NCBI GenBank assembly: GCA_015066165.1
Contig: SVOX01000062.1
Location: forward strand, 1-8,452
Length of the DNA: 8,452 nucleotides
Direction of reading: 5' to 3'
Source of the DNA: Oscillospiraceae bacterium
GTDB lineage: Bacteria > Bacillota > Clostridia > Oscillospirales > Acutalibacteraceae
Shown in pieces: positions 1 through 7,095 of the stretch. The notes below the pieces were generated by a model, which saw nothing but the letters and a program-made list of their open reading frames with translations, made no database searches and was not told the DNA's origin. A program made the translations under genes and the position numbers. The first letter of the stretch is position 1. Each line of letters begins with the position of its first letter.

Positions 1-174
1 ATTCAAGATGCAAAAGAAAAAGGCATTTTGGTTGATGCTACTGTAGGCCGTAAAACAAAAACAGTAATTATTACCGATAGCCATCACATTATTTTATGTT
101 ATTTAACATACGAGAAGTTGGCTTCACGTTTAAGTGAGGCAGAAGTTGATTTTGAGGAGGACGAAAATGAGTAA
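1..174 (+). CDS. remA: RemA (DUF370) DNA-binding regulator, 5'-truncated
   Basis: This is the last 57 codons of a RemA/DUF370 family protein, read in frame 1 from the window edge to a TAA stop. RemA in Bacillus subtilis is a small (about 90 aa) ring-forming DNA-binding protein that activates biofilm-matrix and osmoprotection operons. Recognition rests on the run IQDAKEKGILVDATVG, then RKTK, then the VIITDSHHIIL strand, which align with the second half of RemA. By comparison with B. subtilis RemA (recalled, not searched) about 33 N-terminal residues lie outside the window, including the equivalent of Arg18. The DNA-contacting Arg50-Arg51 pair is Arg-Lys here. The tail is acidic (EVDFEEDENE). 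The gene sits just before gmk, its standard Bacillota position, and its last 8 bases overlap the gmk start (ATGAGTAA), suggesting coupled translation. In Clostridia the role of the family outside biofilm control is less settled. Confidence 0.9.
   Translation: MQDAKEKGILVDATVGRKTKTVIITDSHHIILCYLTYEKLASRLSEAEVDFEEDENE
154..160 (+). promoter_or_regulatory. Ribosome binding site of gmk
   Basis: The sequence GAGGAGG lies inside the end of remA, six bases before the ATG at 167. It decides the gmk start in favour of 167 over the in-frame GTG at 134, which would add 11 residues that have no place ahead of the P-loop strand. Confidence 0.8.
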
Positions 175-781
175 AGGCGGAATTTTTATAATATCGGGTC
201 CTTCGGGTTCGGGCAAAGATACTTTGCTGGTTGAACTATTTAAAAAACGTCCTGATATAAAATTTTCTATTTCTTCAATTACAAGAAAAATGCGTGAAGG
301 TGAAAAAGAAGGCGAAAAGTATAATTTCATTTCCCGTGAAAAGTTTGAGCAAATGCTTGAAAATGATTTGTTGCTTGAATACAACATTTACGCAGGTAAC
401 TATTACGGTACGCCAAAACTTCCCGTTTTAGAAGCAAGTGAAAACGGTGTTGATATGATTATTGAAGTTGATGTTAACGGAGCTGCAAATATTCGTAAAA
501 AATTGCCCCAAGCAATTAGTATTTTTATAATGCCACCTTCTTATAAAGAATTACGCCGTCGTTTAAGCGGTCGCGGAACCGAAACCGAAGTTGTAATTGA
601 TGAGCGTATGCACATTGCTCTTTCAGAAATTACAAGAGCCACTGAATATGACTATATTGTTGTAAACGAAGATATCAATACTGCTGTTAGTGATATTATT
701 TCGGTAATAGACCACAGCCGTTTGAATATAAAAAGACAAAAACAATTAATTGATGAGGTGCTTAAAAATGTTGAATCCTAA
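167..781 (+). CDS. gmk: Guanylate kinase
   Basis: This 204-aa cytosolic enzyme phosphorylates GMP to GDP with ATP, feeding GTP, dGTP and (p)ppGpp synthesis. The length is typical of bacterial Gmk. The P-loop GPSGSGKDT is at residues 11-19 with Lys17. The GMP-binding segment follows at about 35-55, with Ser37, Arg41, Arg44 and Tyr53 matching the yeast enzyme's GMP ligands. Glu72 and the GNYYGT motif (78-83) complete the GMP lid. EVDVNGA (101-107) is the strand bearing the conserved Asp103. The RLSGRGTETE region near 143-152 is the LID with catalytic arginines. Small departures from the commonest consensus are Ile39 where Thr is usual (S-I-T-R for T-T-R) and Met43 where Pro is usual; neither removes a catalytic residue. 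The ATG is set by the GAGGAGG site at 154-160. The 3' end overlaps rpoZ by 14 bases and the 5' end overlaps remA by 8. Confidence 0.97.
   Translation: MSKGGIFIISGPSGSGKDTLLVELFKKRPDIKFSISSITRKMREGEKEGEKYNFISREKFEQMLENDLLLEYNIYAGNYYGTPKLPVLEASENGVDMIIEVDVNGAANIRKKLPQAISIFIMPPSYKELRRRLSGRGTETEVVIDERMHIALSEITRATEYDYIVVNEDINTAVSDIISVIDHSRLNIKRQKQLIDEVLKNVES
755..760 (+). promoter_or_regulatory. Ribosome binding site of rpoZ
   Basis: GAGGTG lies inside the end of gmk, seven bases before the ATG at 768. It supports that start over the upstream in-frame TTG (750) and ATG (753), which overlap the site itself and would add residues before the conserved MLNP beginning of omega. Confidence 0.7.
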
Positions 782-947
782 TATTGGTAAACTTATAAAA
801 AACTATGAAAATAGATACCGCTTGGTGCTTGACGTTGCACATACTGCACGTGATATTTCCAAAGCGCAAGAAGAAAACGGTGAAATCTCTACTTTAAAAC
901 CGGTAAGCGTTGCTATTGACACTTTGGCAAACAAAACCGAAGATTAA
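768..947 (+). CDS. rpoZ: DNA-directed RNA polymerase subunit omega
   Basis: This is the small omega subunit of RNA polymerase, 59 aa, which wraps the C-terminal tail of beta-prime and helps core assembly. The family start MLxPxIxxL is visible as MLNPNIGKL. The signature RYxLVxxxAxxAR is present as Arg16-Tyr17, Leu19-Val20, then Ala24 and Ala27-Arg28. The closing KPVSVAIDTL (44-53) matches the usual KPxxxALxEI helix. It is at the short end for the family (Bacillus omega is about 67 aa, E. coli 91), normal for Clostridia. The gene overlaps gmk by 14 bases and is followed by a 21-base gap, the largest in the window. Position immediately after gmk is conserved across bacteria and strengthens the call for so short a protein. 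Confidence 0.93.
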   Translation: MLNPNIGKLIKNYENRYRLVLDVAHTARDISKAQEENGEISTLKPVSVAIDTLANKTED

Positions 948-956
948 TTATTTACT

Positions 957-961
957 GGAGG
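957..961 (+). promoter_or_regulatory. Ribosome binding site of priA
   Basis: GGAGG sits seven bases before the ATG at 969, in the only intergenic gap longer than 20 bases (948-968). The gap holds nothing else: no inverted repeat or promoter-like pair. Confidence 0.75.
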
Positions 962-968
962 ATTATTT

Positions 969-3380
969 ATGAAAGGAACAGTTGTAAAAGTTGCCTTACA
1001 AGGCGCCACTTTTGCTTATGACAAACTTTACAGTTATGCTGTTCCAAGTAATTTGTCCGTAATGGCGGGTTGTAGAGTTTTGGTACCTTTTGGTAAAGCC
1101 AACCTTAAAAAACAAGGTATGGTTTTTGAAGTGTTAGAAGATGATACCCAAAAATTGAAACCGATACTTTCTGTTATTGATAACGAGCCCGTTTTAAACA
1201 GTGAATTTTTAAAAATGTGTGAGTATATGCATAATACTGTATTTTGCAATTACTACGATGCCGTTAATGCAATGTTACCAACAGGTATCACACACAAACT
1301 TGTTAATTTTTATTCAGCAAATGAAGATTTTGTATCACTTTCGCTTTTAAATGAAATTGAGAATCAAATTTTTTCATATTTAAAGAAAAAAGGCGAGGTT
1401 CAAGAAAGTGAAATTTTATCAACCTTTGATGTTTCGCCAGAAGAATTAAACTTATTGACACAAAGAGAAGTTTTAATTAAAAACAGTGATACAAAACAAA
1501 AAATGTTAGATGCTACTCAAAAATGGGTGCGTCTTTCGGATGATTTTGAAAATATTAAAATCACACCAAGACAAAAAGATGTTGTTGAACTTCTTCGTGA
1601 TATTGAAACTGCAAGTATTAAAGAAATCCGTTATTTTACGGGTGTTTCACTTTCGGTTATTGAAAATTTAATAACAAAAGGTGTTTTACTGTGCTTTGAA
1701 AAACAAGTTTTTAGAAAGCCGTATAAATCAAACCAAAACCCCGTTGTTTCTGAAATTAAATTAACCGAGGAACAAGAGAATGCCTATAACGGTTTGGTTA
1801 GAGATTACGAAAACCAACAAAGCAAAGCCGCACTTTTATACGGAGTCACAGGTTCAGGTAAAACCCAAGTATTTTTAAAACTTGTTGACCGTGTTTGTTC
1901 CGATAACAAGGGTGTAATTGTAATGGTGCCCGAAATTGCGTTAACACCGCAAATGATAAACATATTTTTAAACCGTTACGGAAGTAAAATTGCGGTTTTT
2001 CACAGCGCCATGTCCCAAGGTCAACGTATGGACGAGTGGAAACGTATAAAAAACGGTGAAGCGCTAATTGCAATTGGTACTCGCAGTGCTATTTTTGCAC
2101 CTTTTAAAGAATTAGGTCTTATTATCATTGATGAAGAACAAGAACACACCTATAAATCCGAAAAATCACCACGTTTTCATACTCGTGATTTAGCGAAGTT
2201 TAGAACTGCTTATCATAAAGGGCTTTTATGTTTGGCTTCGGCTACACCTTCAATAGAAACCTTTACAAAAGCCAAAAACGGTAAATATTCACTTTATACA
2301 ATAAAACACAGATACGGTGACGCTAAACTACCAAACGTTACTGTTGTGGATATGAAAAAAGAAATTTTAAACGGTAATTCGGGCAGTATTAGTACTGTTT
2401 TGTACGAAGAATTAAATACTGTACTTGAAAATAAAAAACAAGCAATAATTTTACTAAACAGACGCGGTCACAATACCTATATTTCTTGTCCTGACTGCGG
2501 TTATGTTGCTACTTGTCCCAATTGCAGTATTTCTTTAACCTATCACTCGGCTAATAAACGGCTTATGTGCCATTATTGCGGTCATTCGGTACCAATTACA
2601 AAAAAATGTCCTGAATGCGAAAAAGAACATATGAAATTTTTAGGACTTGGAACACAAAAAGCGCAACAAGAACTTCAAGCGTTATTTCCAAAAGCACGTA
2701 TTTTAAGGTTAGATGCTGACAGTACAGTTTCAAGAGATTCCTATTCTAAATATTTGAACGATTTTGCAAACGGCGAGTATGACATTCTTTTAGGTACACA
2801 AATGGTGGCAAAAGGTCTTGATTTTCCAAACGTTACACTTGTTGGAGTTTTGGGAGCCGACGGTGCTTTATATAGTGAAGACTTTAAAAGTTTTGAACGT
2901 ACGTTTTCACTTTTGACTCAAGTTGTCGGCAGAGCGGGTAGGGGACAAAACGAAGGTAAGGCAATTATCCAAACCATAAATCCCGAAAACAATATAATAG
3001 AACTTGCAAAAAATCAAGATTTTGAAAGTTTTTATAATAGCGAAATTATGACTCGCCAACTTTTAACTTTTCCGCCATATTGTGATATATGCTATATTTG
3101 TACTATCTCTATTTACCGTGAAGAAGCCATAACGGCAATAAATGGCATTTTTGACAATATACGGGAAATGATAAATAATGAATATAAAGATGTTAAAATC
3201 ATTGTTTTAGGTCCAACTTCTTCGGCTATTGCAAAAATTAATAACCGTTATAGATTTAGAATGATGATAAAATGTAAAAATAACAAACGGTTTAGGGAAT
3301 TGCTTAAAAAAGCAATTGATATTAAACTTTTGAAAGATGTTTCTATTTCTGTTGATTTTAACCCGGAAACAGTTATTTAG
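969..3380 (+). CDS. priA: Primosomal protein N' (PriA), replication restart helicase
   Basis: PriA recognises stalled or collapsed replication forks, unwinds DNA 3' to 5' and reloads the primosome. At 803 aa it matches the long Bacillota form (about 805 in B. subtilis; about 730 in E. coli). The N-terminal 3'-DNA-binding domain (about 1-105) shows the SYAVP and RVLVPFGK signatures, followed by a winged-helix region to about 260. Superfamily 2 helicase motifs are in order: Walker A GVTGSGKT (292-299), PEIALTPQM (321-329), GTRSAIFAP (370-378), Walker B DEEQ (388-391), SATPS (424-428), GTQMVAKGLDFP (609-620), and VVGRAGRG (652-659). Between the helicase lobes lie four CxxC pairs (Cys507/510, 516/519, 534/537, 547/550) that bind two zinc ions. 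The Walker B tetrad is DEEQ where textbook PriA has DEEH. The gene directly follows rpoZ; coaBC, often found between them, is absent. Confidence 0.97.
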   Translation: MKGTVVKVALQGATFAYDKLYSYAVPSNLSVMAGCRVLVPFGKANLKKQGMVFEVLEDDTQKLKPILSVIDNEPVLNSEFLKMCEYMHNTVFCNYYDAVNAMLPTGITHKLVNFYSANEDFVSLSLLNEIENQIFSYLKKKGEVQESEILSTFDVSPEELNLLTQREVLIKNSDTKQKMLDATQKWVRLSDDFENIKITPRQKDVVELLRDIETASIKEIRYFTGVSLSVIENLITKGVLLCFEKQVFRKPYKSNQNPVVSEIKLTEEQENAYNGLVRDYENQQSKAALLYGVTGSGKTQVFLKLVDRVCSDNKGVIVMVPEIALTPQMINIFLNRYGSKIAVFHSAMSQGQRMDEWKRIKNGEALIAIGTRSAIFAPFKELGLIIIDEEQEHTYKSEKSPRFHTRDLAKFRTAYHKGLLCLASATPSIETFTKAKNGKYSLYTIKHRYGDAKLPNVTVVDMKKEILNGNSGSISTVLYEELNTVLENKKQAIILLNRRGHNTYISCPDCGYVATCPNCSISLTYHSANKRLMCHYCGHSVPITKKCPECEKEHMKFLGLGTQKAQQELQALFPKARILRLDADSTVSRDSYSKYLNDFANGEYDILLGTQMVAKGLDFPNVTLVGVLGADGALYSEDFKSFERTFSLLTQVVGRAGRGQNEGKAIIQTINPENNIIELAKNQDFESFYNSEIMTRQLLTFPPYCDICYICTISIYREEAITAINGIFDNIREMINNEYKDVKIIVLGPTSSAIAKINNRYRFRMMIKCKNNKRFRELLKKAIDIKLLKDVSISVDFNPETVI

Positions 3381-3385
3381 GAGGA
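3379..3385 (+). promoter_or_regulatory. Ribosome binding site of def, overlapping the priA stop
   Basis: AGGAGGA begins on the second base of the priA TAG stop (3378-3380) and ends six bases before the def ATG at 3392. A terminating ribosome would sit on this site, so def is probably served partly by ribosomes finishing priA. Confidence 0.8.
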
Positions 3386-3391
3386 AAACTT

Positions 3392-3838
3392 ATGGCTATT
3401 CGAAATATTGTCACATTAGGAGATGATGTTTTAAGAAAAGTTTGCCGTACTCAAATGCAGTTTGATGAAAAACTATGGACTGTGCTTGATGATATGAAAG
3501 AAACTATGTATAAAGCCGAAGGTGTTGGTCTTGCGGCACCGCAAATCGGCATTTTAAGAAGATATTGTGTTATTGACGTTGGTGACGGTCTTGTGGAACT
3601 TATAAATCCCGTTATTACTGAAATGAACGGCAAACAAACCGATAGTGAGGGTTGTTTATCTTTGCCCGGTAGAAGCGCCGAAGTTACAAGACCACAAAAA
3701 GTGACTGTTCGTGCTCAAGATAGATTTGGTAATAACTTTACCATCACAGGCGAAGATTTAAAAGCACGTGCTCTTTGTCACGAAATTGACCATCTCGACG
3801 GAATACTTTATATTGATAGAGCAAAAAGGGACAAATAA
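3392..3838 (+). CDS. def: Peptide deformylase
   Basis: This 148-aa metalloenzyme removes the formyl group from the N-terminal methionine of new proteins at the ribosome exit. All three family motifs are intact: motif I GVGLAAPQIG (44-53, with Gln51), motif II EGCLS (86-90) and motif III HEIDH (130-134). Metal ligands are therefore Cys88, His130 and His134, with Glu131 as the catalytic base; iron is the usual physiological metal. Motif III is preceded by Cys129 rather than the Gln of E. coli, a position not needed for catalysis. The protein is a little shorter than the Bacillus (about 160) and E. coli (169) enzymes because it ends soon after the motif III helix (LDGILYIDR). It begins 11 bases after priA and ends one base before fmt, which encodes the opposing formylation enzyme. 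Confidence 0.97.
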   Translation: MAIRNIVTLGDDVLRKVCRTQMQFDEKLWTVLDDMKETMYKAEGVGLAAPQIGILRRYCVIDVGDGLVELINPVITEMNGKQTDSEGCLSLPGRSAEVTRPQKVTVRAQDRFGNNFTITGEDLKARALCHEIDHLDGILYIDRAKRDK

Positions 3839-3839
3839 T

Positions 3840-4766
3840 ATGAGAATAGTTTTTATGGGTACGCCCGACTATGCGGCTGTAACCCTTGACTCGCTAATTA
3901 AAAGCGAACATGAAATTTGTGCAGTTTTTGCGCAACCCGATAAACCCGTTGGCAGAAAACAAATATTAACACCACCGCCTGTGAAAGTTTTGGCACTTGA
4001 AAATAATATACCTGTATTTCAGCCAAATTCGGTTAAAACGGGTGAAGCGTATGATATTTTAAAACAAATCAACCCCGATGTTATTGTTGTTGTGGCATAC
4101 GGTAAAATATTGCCGAAAGAAATATTGGAACTTCCAAAATACGGTTGTGTTAACGGTCACGCATCGCTTTTGCCAAAATACCGTGGCGCTTCACCTATAC
4201 AATGGTGCATTGTTAAAGGTGAAAAAGAAACCGGTGTTACTACAATGCTTATGGATGAAGGTATGGATACAGGCGATATTTTAGAAGTTGAAAAAGTTCA
4301 AATTGGTGATGATGAAACCGCTGAAGAACTTTTTGACCGCCTTTCAAGCGTTAGTGCGCAACTGATGCTATCTACCCTTAAAAAGTTAGAAAACGGTGAA
4401 ATAACCCCCAAAAAACAAACAGGGGAGCCGTCTTACGCACCAATAATCAAAAAAGAAATGGCAAAACTCGATTTTTCTAAACCTGCTACTATAATTCATA
4501 ATGCGGTTAGAGGTTATTATTCTTGGCCGTGCGCATTCTTCTTTCTTGACGGCAAACGAATCAAGGTTATTAAAACAAAAATAGGCGATAAAACCCAAAA
4601 AGAAAGCGGAACCGTAATAGCCAATACTGAAAACTTGCAAATCGCTTGCGGTGACGGTACTTCAATTTGCATAACCGAACTTCAAGTTGAAGGTTCAAAA
4701 CCAATGACCGCTAAACAAATGCTTTGTGGTAAGTCAATACCGCTTGGTACTGTTATTGGTGAATAA
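3840..4766 (+). CDS. fmt: Methionyl-tRNA formyltransferase
   Basis: Fmt transfers the formyl group of 10-formyltetrahydrofolate to initiator Met-tRNA before translation starts. The 308-aa product has the usual length. The N-terminal catalytic Rossmann domain (about 1-190) starts with MRIVFMGTP. It carries the SLLPKYRG segment (109-116) and the catalytic triad Asn105, His107 and Asp143, matching Asn106/His108/Asp144 of E. coli; the residue between Asn and His is Gly instead of the usual Val or Ile. The C-terminal OB-like tRNA-binding domain runs from about 205 to the end. The ATG at 3840 is chosen over in-frame codons upstream inside def because the family begins at this MRIVF strand and AAGGG (3826-3830) lies nine bases ahead. 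It is one base from both def and rsmB, so all three are probably translationally coupled. Confidence 0.97.
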   Translation: MRIVFMGTPDYAAVTLDSLIKSEHEICAVFAQPDKPVGRKQILTPPPVKVLALENNIPVFQPNSVKTGEAYDILKQINPDVIVVVAYGKILPKEILELPKYGCVNGHASLLPKYRGASPIQWCIVKGEKETGVTTMLMDEGMDTGDILEVEKVQIGDDETAEELFDRLSSVSAQLMLSTLKKLENGEITPKKQTGEPSYAPIIKKEMAKLDFSKPATIIHNAVRGYYSWPCAFFFLDGKRIKVIKTKIGDKTQKESGTVIANTENLQIACGDGTSICITELQVEGSKPMTAKQMLCGKSIPLGTVIGE

Positions 4767-4767
4767 T

Positions 4768-6030
4768 ATGGTAAATCCAAGAAAAATTGCGGTAAAAGCC
4801 CTTTTGAAAATTGAAAATGAAAATTCATATTCTAATCTTGCAATAAATTCTTTATTTAACGAAGTTCAAATTTCTTCACAAGATAAAGCGTTTGTTACCG
4901 CCCTGATTTACGGTGTTTTAGAACGTAAAATCACTTTAGATTACGTAATTTCTTCTCATATTAAAACTTCAATTAAAAAAGTTTCAAAGTTTACTTTAAC
5001 TGTTTTACGGGTTGCGCTTTATCAAATAATGTTTATGGATAAAATTCCCCAAAGCGCCGCCGTAAACGAAGCAGTAAAACTTATAAAAAACTCAAAAGAA
5101 AACCGTAACAGCGGTTTTGTTAACGCTGTTCTTCGCAATATTTTAAGAAGTGAAAATTTAATTCCAAACGGACAAAGTGTAGAAGATTTAAGTGTTATTT
5201 ACTCTTGCCCGAAAGAAATTATTGAAAGTTTTATTAATGATTACGGCAAAGAAGATGCGTTAGAATTTCTAAAAGCCGGATTAGAACCTGCACCGCTTAC
5301 TTTAAGAGTGAATACTCTTAAAACGGATGTTGACACTTTTATTGAAAACATTGGTGTTGATGCCATAGCGGGCGAAGTATCTGGCAGTGTTATTCTTAAA
5401 AACGGTATTGACATTGCGAAGAGTAATCTTTATAAACAAGGTATGTTTTACGTACAAGATACGGCTTCTCAAAAATGTGTTGCTGTTTTAAACCCAAAAC
5501 CTTACGAAAAAATGCTTGATATGTGTGCCGCACCCGGCGGAAAATCTTTTTTATCGGCAATTTTAATGGAAAATAAGGGTGAAATTATTTCATGCGACCT
5601 TTATGAGCACAAGTGTAAATTGATAAACGATGGTGCTGATAGATTAGGTCTTGATATTATAAAACCGCAAGTTTGCGATGCTACTGTATTTAATGAAAAT
5701 TTAGGCAAATTTGACTGCATTTTATGTGACGTTTTATGTTCGGGACTTGGTATTATTCGCCGCAAACCCGAAATTAAGTATAAAGATTTTAAAGAGTTTG
5801 ACAATTTGCCGAAATTACAACTTCAAATTTTAAATAATGCAAAAAATTATCTTAAAAAAGGCGGTAGAATTTTATATTCTACTTGCACTTTAAGAAAAGC
5901 CGAAAATCAAGAAGTTGTTGATGAGTTTTTAAATGAAAATAAAGAATTTTCTCTTAAATTTTCTCATACGTTTATGCCTCATATTGATAACACTGACGGA
6001 TTTTTCTGTGCTTTGTTTGAATATAATTAA
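4768..6030 (+). CDS. rsmB: 16S rRNA (cytosine-C5)-methyltransferase RsmB (Sun/Fmu)
   Basis: RsmB methylates C967 (E. coli numbering) of 16S rRNA using S-adenosylmethionine. The 420-aa protein has an N-terminal NusB-like RNA-binding domain (about 1-135, with YSNLAIN at 21-27 and PQSAAVNEAV at 94-103), a linker, and a Rossmann methyltransferase domain. The SAM-binding motif is MCAAPGGKS (252-260), with Asp277 and Asp304 as further cofactor contacts. Motif VI has the catalytic nucleophile Cys373 in STCTL. Motif IV reads DVLCSGLG (321-328): the product-release cysteine Cys324 is kept, but the Pro normally before it is Leu. The ATG at 4768 is one base after the fmt stop and has only a weak upstream site (GGTGA, 4758-4762), so its translation probably depends on coupling with fmt. 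An in-frame ATG at 4726 would add 14 residues (MVSQYRLVLLLVNN) before the NusB domain and is less likely. Confidence 0.95.
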   Translation: MVNPRKIAVKALLKIENENSYSNLAINSLFNEVQISSQDKAFVTALIYGVLERKITLDYVISSHIKTSIKKVSKFTLTVLRVALYQIMFMDKIPQSAAVNEAVKLIKNSKENRNSGFVNAVLRNILRSENLIPNGQSVEDLSVIYSCPKEIIESFINDYGKEDALEFLKAGLEPAPLTLRVNTLKTDVDTFIENIGVDAIAGEVSGSVILKNGIDIAKSNLYKQGMFYVQDTASQKCVAVLNPKPYEKMLDMCAAPGGKSFLSAILMENKGEIISCDLYEHKCKLINDGADRLGLDIIKPQVCDATVFNENLGKFDCILCDVLCSGLGIIRRKPEIKYKDFKEFDNLPKLQLQILNNAKNYLKKGGRILYSTCTLRKAENQEVVDEFLNENKEFSLKFSHTFMPHIDNTDGFFCALFEYN

Positions 6031-6037
6031 AGGAGGG
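6030..6037 (+). promoter_or_regulatory. Strong ribosome binding site serving the rlmN TTG start
   Basis: AAGGAGGG starts on the last base of the rsmB stop and ends five bases before TTG at 6043. It is a near-complete match to the 16S anti-Shine-Dalgarno and identifies the non-ATG start, since no ATG occurs in frame near it. Confidence 0.85.
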
Positions 6038-6042
6038 TCAAT

Positions 6043-7095
6043 TTGGAAAAAATCGATATCCGTTCTTTTGATTTAAAAGAATTGAGCGAATTTATTTGCG
6101 GTTTATCTCAGCCGAAGTTTCGCGCTAAACAAATTTTCAAATGGCTTCAATCGGGTATTGAAGATTTTTCGCAAATGACCAATATCCCAAATGACTTACG
6201 TCAAGTTTTAAGTGAAAAATGCTATATCGCAAACGTTAAAATTGTTAAAAAATTTGTTTCAAAAATCGATGGTACCGTAAAATACGTTTACGAACTTTTT
6301 GACGGTGAATATATTGAATCGGTTTTAATGAAATATGAACACGGTTACACAGTTTGTATTTCTACTCAAGTTGGTTGCAGAATGGGTTGTTCGTTTTGTG
6401 CTTCGGGACTTGACGGATTATTAAGAAACTTAACTGCATCCGAAATGTTGGCTCAAATTACAAAAGCCCAAACTGATAATAATATTCGTGTATCAAATGT
6501 TGTTATGATGGGTATGGGCGAACCTCTTGATAATTTTGAAAATTCGGTTAAATTTTTACGTTTAGTTTCTTGTGATGAGGGTTTAAATATTGGACTTCGC
6601 CATATTTCACTTTCAACTTCAGGTGTTGTAAGCGGTATTGAAAAGTTAGCAAATTATAACTTTCCAATAACACTTTCAATTTCTTTACACGCCCCAAATG
6701 ATACAATTCGTAATACGATGATGCGTGTTAATAAAAAATGGAACGTTGAAACACTACTTAATGCGTGTCGTCAATATCAAAAAGTTACTTCACGAAGAAT
6801 TTCTTTTGAATACGCTTTAATAGAAGGTGTAAATGATTCTTTTCAATGTGCAGATGAATTAGCAAAACGCTTAAAAGGAATTATGTGTCACGTTAATTTA
6901 ATTCCCGCAAATCCTGTAAAAGAAAACAGTTTCAAAAAACCAAATCACGATAAAATAATGCGTTTTAAAGAACGCCTTATATATAACGGTATAAATGCTA
7001 CAGTTCGCCGAACCTTAGGCGCCGATATCGACGCATCGTGCGGACAGTTAAGAAGAAAAGCAAAGGAGGTACTAACCTATGATAATTCACTCTAA
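6043..7095 (+). CDS. rlmN: Dual-specificity 23S rRNA/tRNA adenine-C2 methyltransferase RlmN
   Basis: RlmN is a radical SAM enzyme that makes 2-methyladenosine at A2503 of 23S rRNA and A37 of some tRNAs. The 350-aa length is typical. The [4Fe-4S] cluster motif is Cys112-x3-Cys116-x2-Cys119. The two extra catalytic cysteines are present: Cys333 in SCGQL, which carries the transferred methylene (Cys355 in E. coli), and Cys105, seven residues before the cluster (Cys118 in E. coli). GMGEPLDN (157-164) is the SAM-binding GGE-like motif, and SLHAPND (214-220) is the family hallmark. An N-terminal accessory RNA-binding domain spans about 1-95. The start is TTG, supported by the strong site at 6030-6037. 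The related resistance enzyme Cfr was considered, but the context between rsmB and the phosphatase is that of housekeeping RlmN. The 3' end overlaps the next gene by 17 bases. Confidence 0.96.
   Translation: MEKIDIRSFDLKELSEFICGLSQPKFRAKQIFKWLQSGIEDFSQMTNIPNDLRQVLSEKCYIANVKIVKKFVSKIDGTVKYVYELFDGEYIESVLMKYEHGYTVCISTQVGCRMGCSFCASGLDGLLRNLTASEMLAQITKAQTDNNIRVSNVVMMGMGEPLDNFENSVKFLRLVSCDEGLNIGLRHISLSTSGVVSGIEKLANYNFPITLSISLHAPNDTIRNTMMRVNKKWNVETLLNACRQYQKVTSRRISFEYALIEGVNDSFQCADELAKRLKGIMCHVNLIPANPVKENSFKKPNHDKIMRFKERLIYNGINATVRRTLGADIDASCGQLRRKAKEVLTYDNSL
7062..7070 (+). promoter_or_regulatory. Strong ribosome binding site of the PP2C phosphatase, inside rlmN
   Basis: AAAGGAGGT lies within the last codons of rlmN, eight bases before the ATG at 7079. 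It is the longest Shine-Dalgarno match in the window, suggesting efficient independent initiation of the phosphatase despite the 17-base overlap. Confidence 0.85.

Noticed and set aside
134..166. Longer gmk from the GTG at 134
   Set aside because: It would add 11 residues ahead of a start that already fits the family, and the GAGGAGG site at 154-160 would lie inside the extension rather than in front of it.
3768..3839. Longer fmt reaching back into def
   Set aside because: The extra 24 residues are out-of-frame def coding sequence, and the Fmt family begins exactly at MRIVFMGTP, encoded from 3840.
4078..4284. A 68-codon plus-strand frame within fmt
   Set aside because: It overlaps the Fmt catalytic core in another frame and has no family resemblance.
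6043..7095. Cfr-type antibiotic resistance methyltransferase
   Set aside because: The same cysteine motifs occur in both families, but the operon position and length are those of the housekeeping enzyme RlmN.
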